From a bacterium (lineage in GTDB: Bacteria; Eremiobacterota; Eremiobacteria; Baltobacterales; Baltobacteraceae), in assembly GCA_021781095.1 (NCBI GenBank), contig JAJXXM010000378.1, positions 1-11,869 on the forward strand: 11,869 nucleotides of DNA. Direction: 5' to 3'. The notes below the pieces were generated by a model that worked only from the letters and a program-made list of their open reading frames with translations, made no database searches and was not told where the DNA came from. Shown here in pieces: positions 6,085 through 11,869 of this stretch; positions within the stretch are counted from its first letter, which is position 1; the number at the start of each line of letters is the position of its first letter. The position numbers and the translations under genes are program-made.

Positions 6085-7973
6085 AACGTTTGATTTTTGC
6101 CGCGAGCGTCGCTCTTTCGTTCGCCCTCGTCGGCTGCGGCGGTAGCGCCGGCGGCGTCGGCAACGCCGCTCTGCCCGGTGCGGGGGGTACGCTTCCAATG
6201 GTGGATGCGCACCTCGTGATCACCATTCCGGCGCGAATCGGCACCTCGGCCGGATCGCGGACGCCCGCATACGTTTCGCCCTCGACGCAATCGTTAACGG
6301 TGCAGGTCGACGGCGGCACGCCGACCGCGCAGAACCTTACGCCGGGCTCGCCGAACTGCAGCGTCGGCGGCCCTTTGAGCGCGCTCACGTGCACCGTCCC
6401 AATCGCCGCATCGGCCGGATCGCACACGTTTACGTTCACCACCTACGATGGACTCGGTGGAACGGGGAACGTGCTCTCCACCAATGCGGTGACGCAAACG
6501 ATCGTCGCGAATCAAACGAACTCCATCGACGTTACGCTCGCGGGGGTGCCCGCTTCGCTGCAGGTGCTTGCTGTGGGCAGCAGCACCGGCATAACCGGCA
6601 GCGTCGGAACGGGGCTGCAACTCGCTGGTGTGCTCTCGGCTTCGTTTTCCGTCGTTCCCCTCGATGCGGACGGGAATATTATCATCGGGCCCGGTGCGCC
6701 GACAATTGCCGCCTCGATAACGGGTGCGAGCACGGGTTTGGGAGCCACCGTTGTTCCGAACGCCGCGAATCCCAACGAATTTACCGTGAGCGCGCTCGCC
6801 CCCGGTTCGGGGACCTTCTCCGTGACGGCGACGCCGGCAATCGCGTCTGCGGGCACGCCGCTCTCGGCAACGGTGCCGCTCACCTTCGAAGCGGTCACGA
6901 CGACGATCGCCGGTCAGTCTTTCAATCCCGGCTTTACCGATGGTACCGGCACCGCTGCTCACTTTAATGGTGTCGCAGGGATCGCGTACGATTCAGCGAC
7001 CGGCGATCTCTACGTTACCGACACCACGAATTGCGCGGTTCGCTCGGTGACCCCGGGAAATGGCACCGCGAATAGCGGCACCGTCGTGACCCTCGCCGGC
7101 TCACCGACCTGCGGCTTCGCCGACGGCACCGGGACTGCCGCGCACTTTAACGCTCCGATCGGCGATGCCTACGATTCCGCCACCGGGTACATTTACATCA
7201 CGGATCTGTCGAACTGCGCGATTCGTCAGCTCGCTCCAGGAAGCGGGACGGCGGGAAGCGGCGCCGTGGTGACCGTCGCGGGCGGAGCGGGCTGTGGATT
7301 CGCTGACGGCACCGGAACGGCGGCGATGTTTTCTCACCCGGCCGGCGTGGCGTACGATCCTGCGAATGGAGATCTCTACGTTACCGACGATGGGAATTGT
7401 ACGGTTCGCGAGATCGTTCCAGGAAATGGGACGGCAGGGAGTGCGACGGTCGTGACGATTGCCGGAAGCACGACCTGCGGGTTCACGGATGGGACCGGCA
7501 CCGCCGCGCGCTTCAACCATCCGGCGAGTATCGCCTACGATCCGGTGAATGGAGACCTCTATGTTACCGATAACGGCAACTGTGCGATTCGTCAAGTAAC
7601 CCCCGGAAATGGAACGGCGAATAGCGGCACCGTCACGACGCTCGCCGGAAGCACGTGTGGGTTTGCTCAGGGAACCGGCACGAGCGTGAAATTCGGAGAG
7701 GCCTCCGGAATTGCGTACGATTCCGCAAGCGGTAACTTTTATATCACCGACTATACAAATTGGGTGATCTGGCAAATGACACCCGGGAACGGCACGGCGA
7801 ATAGCGCGACCGCGACGGTCGTGGCGGGCCAGGCCGGGCGGGGCAACAATACCGACGGCGTCGGGACGAACGCGCTGTATTATTATCCGGATTTTCTCAC
7901 CTACGATCCAACAAACAACGCGCTCTACATCACCAATTCGGGAACCAATACCGTTCGGGAGCTCCAGCTCTAG
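6081..7973 (+). CDS. Predicted lipoprotein with six-bladed NHL-like beta-propeller (second of a tandem pair)
   Basis: The 630-residue paralogue has the same plan as its neighbour. Its signal peptide MKRLIFAASVALSFALVGC has lipobox LVGC (Cys19) and is followed by a Gly-rich tether. The N-terminal region matches the first protein nearly word for word at RTPAYVSP(S/A)TQS, VDGGTPT(A/V)QNL and GPGAPTIAAS, and also has one cysteine pair (93 and 104). The propeller runs from about 270 to the end, with six DGTGT-type repeats. Cysteine pairs are 318/344, 379/405, 440/466 and 501/526. The fifth blade has Trp in place of its first cysteine and has also lost the partner. The start ATG overlaps the upstream stop as ATGA, so the two are co-transcribed and probably translationally coupled. 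Tandem duplication is the simplest origin. Function is unknown; a cell-surface binding or assembly role is inferred. Confidence 0.85.
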   Translation: MKRLIFAASVALSFALVGCGGSAGGVGNAALPGAGGTLPMVDAHLVITIPARIGTSAGSRTPAYVSPSTQSLTVQVDGGTPTAQNLTPGSPNCSVGGPLSALTCTVPIAASAGSHTFTFTTYDGLGGTGNVLSTNAVTQTIVANQTNSIDVTLAGVPASLQVLAVGSSTGITGSVGTGLQLAGVLSASFSVVPLDADGNIIIGPGAPTIAASITGASTGLGATVVPNAANPNEFTVSALAPGSGTFSVTATPAIASAGTPLSATVPLTFEAVTTTIAGQSFNPGFTDGTGTAAHFNGVAGIAYDSATGDLYVTDTTNCAVRSVTPGNGTANSGTVVTLAGSPTCGFADGTGTAAHFNAPIGDAYDSATGYIYITDLSNCAIRQLAPGSGTAGSGAVVTVAGGAGCGFADGTGTAAMFSHPAGVAYDPANGDLYVTDDGNCTVREIVPGNGTAGSATVVTIAGSTTCGFTDGTGTAARFNHPASIAYDPVNGDLYVTDNGNCAIRQVTPGNGTANSGTVTTLAGSTCGFAQGTGTSVKFGEASGIAYDSASGNFYITDYTNWVIWQMTPGNGTANSATATVVAGQAGRGNNTDGVGTNALYYYPDFLTYDPTNNALYITNSGTNTVRELQL

Positions 7974-7977
7974 CCCG

Positions 7978-8004
7978 GCGCTACTCGGTCATCCCGAGTA
8001 GCGC
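7978..8004 (+). terminator. Terminator-like hairpin after the lipoprotein operon
   Basis: GCGCTACTCGG (7978-7988) and CCGAGTAGCGC (7994-8004) form a perfect 11-base stem around TCATC, starting four bases after the stop codon. It is followed by TACTTTG, a weak T-run. It appears to have arisen from two half-units of the local repeat family meeting head to head. It could end transcription of the lipoprotein genes, but the T-run is poor. Confidence 0.5.
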
Positions 8005-8010
8005 TACTTT

Positions 8011-8511
8011 GTCATCCCGAGTAGCCCCCGCAGGGGCGTATCGAGGGATCGCACGCTCTGTCATCCCGAGTAGCCGCGAAGCGGCGTATCGAGGGATCGC
8101 ACGCTCTGTCATCCCGAGTAGCCGCGAAGCGGCGTATCGAGGGATCGCTTCCCGTGCCTCGATACGGGCGCTAAGGCGCCCTACTCGGCATGACAATGCA
8201 ACGTACGTAGCGCGACTCTGTCATCCCGAGTAGCCGCGAAGCGGCGTATCGAGGGATCGCTTCCCGTGCCTCGATACGGCGCTTTCAGCGCCTACTCGGC
8301 ATGACAATGCAACGTACGTAGCGCTACTTTGTCATCCCGAGTAGCCGCGAAGCGGCGTATCGAGGGATCGCACGCTCTGTCATCCCGAGTAGCCGCGAAG
8401 CGGCGTATCGAGGGATCGCTTCCCGTGCCTCGATACGGCGCTTTCAGCGCCTACTCGGCATGACACCGCGCGTGCCTCGATACGGCGCTTGCAGCGCCTA
8501 CTCGGCATGAC
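8011..8511. repeat. Array of two interleaved, oppositely oriented hairpin-repeat types (six A, four B)
   Basis: This region fills the gap between the lipoproteins and mfd. Forward units (A) lie at 8011-8052, 8060-8100, 8108-8148, 8220-8260, 8331-8371 and 8379-8419. Reverse units (B) lie at 8156-8194, 8268-8305, 8427-8464 and 8474-8511. A units pair ATCCC with GGGAT outside and GCCGC with GCGGC inside; the first has GCCCC/GGGGC instead. B units pair TGCC with GGCA outside and GGCGC-type arms inside. A and B are joined by TTCCCGT. A 25-base spacer beginning AATGCAACGTACGTAGCGC occurs twice (8195-8219 and 8306-8330), giving a composite A-B-spacer unit of about 111 bases in tandem. No gene is visible in 7974-8547; open frames through the array simply read repeat sequence. 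Confidence 0.92.
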
Positions 8512-8547
8512 AATGCAAGCGCGCTTTTCCCGCGGGCTTCCAGGCTC

Positions 8548-8556
8548 TGCTATAAT
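8548..8556 (+). promoter_or_regulatory. Extended -10 promoter of mfd
   Basis: TGCTATAAT is a perfect TGnTATAAT extended -10 element. It ends 11 bases before the mfd ATG, so transcription should start within about five bases of the start codon. No -35 match is seen at the usual spacing, which extended -10 promoters can do without. Confidence 0.75.
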
Positions 8557-8567
8557 CGAGCGCGCTC

Positions 8568-11500
8568 ATGACCGTTACGCTCCCCCGCCCCGCCCGCCCG
8601 GCGCTCGACGCCCTGCTCGACCGCCTCGCGGGGGAGCATGGGCCGCTCGTGCCCGTGCTCGCCGCGTTCGAGCGTGGAATCGGCGCGGTGGCGGTGCACG
8701 AAACCATCCCCGCAGCGCGCCCCGCCTTGCTTGCCGCGCTCTATCGCGCGCGTCGGCGCCCGACGTTGGTGCTGCTGCCCACCCCCGATGCCGCCGAACG
8801 CGCCTACGCCGATCTGCTCTGCTATCTCGGTGAGGCGCGCGCAGCCGATCTCTTCTTGCATCGCGGTCGCGAAGCGGCGTTCGGCAGCATCGAATCGCCG
8901 GCGGAACGCAGCGCGCGCATAACGCTGCTCGCCGCGCTCGATGCCGGGGAGCCGTTGCTCGTCCTTACCTCGGTCGCCGGCGTTCGCTCGTACGTGATGC
9001 CGCGCGCCGTCCTGCGCGAATTGCGCGGCGAATTGCGCGTCGGTGCGGAACCGGGGTGGGAGGCGACGATCCGGCGTTTGCATCGCCTCGGATACGAACG
9101 CACCGATATCGTCGGTGCGGTCGGGCAGTACGCGGTGCGCGGCGGCATTCTCGATCTCTATGCGGCGACGGCGGAGAGCCCAACGCGCATCGAGTTTTTC
9201 GGCGATACGATTGAGAGCATCCGCAGCTTCGAAATCGAGAGCCAGCGCAGCGTCGCACCGCTTGAAACGCTCGACCTTCTGCCGTGGGGCGAGATTCCGC
9301 GCGACGAGATCTACCGTAGCAGCGTCGCCGAACGGATCGGTGGCGACGGCCCGCGCGAGCGAGCGGTGCGCGCGTTTCTCGAACGCGGAGAAGAGCTCCC
9401 CGATGCGTGGATTCCTTTCGCCTACGACCGCCCCGAGACGCTCTTCGAGTATCTCCCCGAAGACGCGCTGGTAACGCTCGTCGAACCGGCGACGCTCGCG
9501 GCGATCGACAGCGCGCTCGACGACGAACGCGTCCGCGCGCGCAGCACGCTGCTCGCCGATGCAGCGGCCGAAGAACTCGATGTGCGCGATGAATTCGTCG
9601 ACGATGCGTTGCTCGCCGAGATCGAAGCGCCGCACCCGCGCCTCGACGCGCTGCACGCCGCCTCCGAACGCCTGCAGAGCCTGGTGCTGCCCGGCGCGAT
9701 CGAGGGCGAGCCGCCGGCATGGCTGCCGAAAATCGACGCTTCGATCGTGCTCGAAACGCGCCCGAGCGAGCATTACAACCGGCAGATGACGCTCTTCCTC
9801 GAAGCGATCCGCGAAGCGTTGGCGCGCCGCGAGAGCATCGTCATCCTTACCTCCGGTGTCGCGCGCGTCGGCGAAATTTTTAGCGCTGCCGGGATCGACG
9901 TGTTGCCGATGCCGCGCGCGCTCGCCGAAGGCGGCATCTGCATCGAACACGGCTCGATCGATGGTGGCTTTACGCTCCCCGACGGTCGGCTGCGCATCCT
10001 CGGCGATCGCGAGATCTTCGGTGCGCCGCCCAAACGCGTCAAGCTGCGCGCCGTCAAGGAAGGCGTTCCGGTAACGCTCGCCGATCTCAAGGTCGGTGAT
10101 TTCGTCGTGCACGCGGTGCACGGAATCGGCCAGTACGTCGGGCTGCGTAGCGAAACGCTCTTCGGCGTCACGCAAGATTTTCTCGATCTGCATTACGCCG
10201 GCAGCGACCGCATGATGGTGCCGGTCACGCAGATGCACCAAGTCACGAAGTATGCCGCCGGCGACGGCGCGACGCCGCGGCTTTCGAAAATGGGCGGCGT
10301 CGAATGGGCGCGGACGAAAGCGCGCGTCGGCTCGCAACTCGCGGCGATCGCCGACGGGCTGGTCGAACTCTACGCCGAACGCGAGATGAGCCGCGGCTTT
10401 TCGTTCTCGCCCGATAGCGCGTGGCAGAGCGAACTCGAAGAGGCGTTCCCCTACGATCTCACGCCCGATCAGGCAACCGCGGTAAGCGCGGTGAAGGCCG
10501 ATATGGAGCGCGAGCGCCCGATGGACCGCGTCGTCTGCGGCGACGTCGGCTACGGCAAAACCGAAGTCGCGCTGCGCGCGGCGTTTAAAGCGGTCTCGGA
10601 TAAAAAACAGGTGGCGATTCTCGTGCCGACCACGTTGCTGGCGGCACAGCACTATCGCACCTTCAGCACGCGCTTCGCCGCCTACCCGTTGCGCATCGAA
10701 GAGCTCTCGCGCTTTAAAACCAAAGCCGAACAGCGGACGGTGCTCGCCGCGCTCGCCGAAGGCAAAGTCGATATCGTCATCGGCACCCATCGCTTGCTGC
10801 AGAAGGACGTCGTCTTCGCCGATCTTGGCCTCATCGTCGTCGACGAAGAGCAGCGCTTCGGGGTGATGCACAAAGAACGGTTGAAGGAACTCAAGACCAG
10901 CGTCGACGTTCTCACGCTTTCGGCAACGCCGATTCCACGCACGCTCCACATGTCGTTGATGGGCGTTCGCGATCTCTCGCTCATTCAGACCGCTCCGAAA
11001 AATCGCATGTCGATTAAAACGGTCGTGCTGCCGGGGGGCGATGCCGTGGTGACGCGAGCGATCTCCGCCGAACTCGATCGCGGCGGGCAGGTGTACTACC
11101 TGCACAATCGCGTCGAATCGATCCATGCGGTCGCGAATGCCTTACAGCAGCTCGTTCCGCGCGCGCGCATCGCCGTCGGGCACGGCCAGATGACCGAGGG
11201 CGAGCTCGAACCGATCATGCAGAAGTTCATCGACGGCGAGACCGACGTGCTCGTCGCGACGACGATTATCGAGAACGGCATCGATATTCCCAACGTCAAT
11301 ACGATGATCGTCGCCGATGCCGACCGTTTCGGGCTCGCGCAGCTCTATCAGCTCCGCGGTCGCGTCGGTCGTTCGAACCATCAGGCCTACTGCTATTTGC
11401 TTTACCAGGGGCATAAAGTGCTCACCGAGGATGCGAAGGCGCGCCTGGAAGCGATCCGCGAATTCACGCATTTGGGATCGGGGCTGCAAATCGCCATGCG

Positions 11501-11869
11501 CGATTTAGAGATTCGCGGCGCCGGCAATCTCGTCGGTGCGGCGCAATCCGGGTTCATCGCGTCGGTCGGCTTCGACACCTACTGCCAGCTGCTCGCCGAT
11601 GCCATCGCCGCACGGCGCGGAGCGAGCGCGACGATGGAAGAGCGCCAGGAAGCGGTGATCGACGTCAAGGTGAGCGCGTTCGTTCCCGACGATTACGTGC
11701 CGCAGGTCTCGCAAAAGATCGCGATCTATCAGCAGCTCGCTCGCGCGCGCAGCGAGGGCGATGTCGAGGAAATCGCCGCCGGCGTGCGCGACCGCTTCGG
11801 CCCGCTGCCGCGCCCGCTCGAAACGCTGGTGGAGATTACGAAGCTGCGCTCCATCGCGCTCGCGAAACG
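8568..11869 (+). CDS. mfd: Transcription-repair coupling factor Mfd (3' end outside the window)
   Basis: The frame stays open for 1100 codons to the right edge; relatives are around 1150, so only the last tens of residues are missing. Mfd is a DNA translocase that pushes stalled RNA polymerase off lesions and recruits UvrA. Residues 1 to about 340 are the UvrB-like module, including YERTDIVGAVGQYAVRGGILDLY and RIEFFGDTIESI. The polymerase-interacting domain begins near 508 (LKVGDFVVHAVHGIGQYVGL; DFLDLHYAGSDRMMVP). The motor has Walker A GDVGYGKT (658-665), DEEQRFGV (759-766), SATPIPRTL (785-793), ATTIIENGIDIPNVNT and RGRVGRS. The translocation motif lies in LEIRGAGNLVGAAQSG near 985. The C-terminal regulatory domain follows. 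The ATG has no ribosome site and lies 11 bases after a TATAAT, so the mRNA may be nearly leaderless. There is no sign of damage to the gene. Confidence 0.97.
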   Translation, partial: MTVTLPRPARPALDALLDRLAGEHGPLVPVLAAFERGIGAVAVHETIPAARPALLAALYRARRRPTLVLLPTPDAAERAYADLLCYLGEARAADLFLHRGREAAFGSIESPAERSARITLLAALDAGEPLLVLTSVAGVRSYVMPRAVLRELRGELRVGAEPGWEATIRRLHRLGYERTDIVGAVGQYAVRGGILDLYAATAESPTRIEFFGDTIESIRSFEIESQRSVAPLETLDLLPWGEIPRDEIYRSSVAERIGGDGPRERAVRAFLERGEELPDAWIPFAYDRPETLFEYLPEDALVTLVEPATLAAIDSALDDERVRARSTLLADAAAEELDVRDEFVDDALLAEIEAPHPRLDALHAASERLQSLVLPGAIEGEPPAWLPKIDASIVLETRPSEHYNRQMTLFLEAIREALARRESIVILTSGVARVGEIFSAAGIDVLPMPRALAEGGICIEHGSIDGGFTLPDGRLRILGDREIFGAPPKRVKLRAVKEGVPVTLADLKVGDFVVHAVHGIGQYVGLRSETLFGVTQDFLDLHYAGSDRMMVPVTQMHQVTKYAAGDGATPRLSKMGGVEWARTKARVGSQLAAIADGLVELYAEREMSRGFSFSPDSAWQSELEEAFPYDLTPDQATAVSAVKADMERERPMDRVVCGDVGYGKTEVALRAAFKAVSDKKQVAILVPTTLLAAQHYRTFSTRFAAYPLRIEELSRFKTKAEQRTVLAALAEGKVDIVIGTHRLLQKDVVFADLGLIVVDEEQRFGVMHKERLKELKTSVDVLTLSATPIPRTLHMSLMGVRDLSLIQTAPKNRMSIKTVVLPGGDAVVTRAISAELDRGGQVYYLHNRVESIHAVANALQQLVPRARIAVGHGQMTEGELEPIMQKFIDGETDVLVATTIIENGIDIPNVNTMIVADADRFGLAQLYQLRGRVGRSNHQAYCYLLYQGHKVLTEDAKARLEAIREFTHLGSGLQIAMRDLEIRGAGNLVGAAQSGFIASVGFDTYCQLLADAIAARRGASATMEERQEAVIDVKVSAFVPDDYVPQVSQKIAIYQQLARARSEGDVEEIAAGVRDRFGPLPRPLETLVEITKLRSIALAK

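Noticed and set aside
7981..8233. Small open frames across the repeat array (7981-8196 minus, 8009-8233 plus)
   Set aside because: Their products are direct translations of the repeat (for example RYAASRLLGMTERAIP), with no ribosome sites.
7974..8511. Possible CRISPR array
   Set aside because: The repeated units are hairpins in both orientations, and the intervals are very short and recurrent (ACGCTCT, TTCCCGT, one 25-base spacer), not unique spacers of even length. No cas gene is present.
8550..11126. An 858-codon open frame on the minus strand
   Set aside because: It lies opposite mfd, whose motifs fit the plus strand throughout. The minus product is rich in Arg, Ala, Asp and His with no family features, as expected for the reverse of GC-biased coding sequence.

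Overview
The window is from a high-GC bacterium whose lineage cannot be fixed from sequence alone. Two predicted lipoproteins, a transcription-repair coupling factor and a CIRCE-type heat-shock operator show that it is bacterial. The base composition, the glycine-rich lipoprotein starts and the abundant hairpin repeats would fit an uncultured Terrabacteria-type phylum such as Eremiobacterota (WPS-2). That placement is a low-confidence impression, not a result.

Layout: (1) 1-771, a small GIY-YIG endonuclease-family gene of clearly lower GC, with hairpin-repeat clusters of opposite orientation on either side. (2) 779-3429, minus strand, cysD followed by a cysN-cysC fusion with a 4-base overlap, making the enzymes that turn sulfate into APS and then PAPS. 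(3) 3492-3992, minus strand, a single-gene heat-shock unit: AT-rich -10-like box, CIRCE operator, strong Shine-Dalgarno, short Hsp20 chaperone and a good intrinsic terminator. (4) 3984-4167, a divergent leader with a long-range inverted repeat. (5) 4168-7973, two tandem paralogous lipoproteins with ATGA stop/start overlap, each with an N-terminal beta-rich region and a six-bladed NHL-like propeller. (6) 7974-8511, a terminator-like hairpin and a dense array of two interleaved, oppositely oriented hairpin-repeat types. (7) 8548 to the right edge, an extended -10 promoter almost touching the start of mfd, whose last residues lie outside the window.

The genes do not form one pathway. They are separate transcription units (sulfate activation, protein quality control, cell-surface propellers, DNA repair) divided by hairpin repeats. 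The most notable observations are: a repeat family whose outer and inner stems both change in a compensatory way while CGAG/CGAG blocks and usually a GNA loop are kept; cysteines that occur only as pairs in the propeller blades and are lost together; a CIRCE operator controlling Hsp20; and a nearly leaderless mfd.
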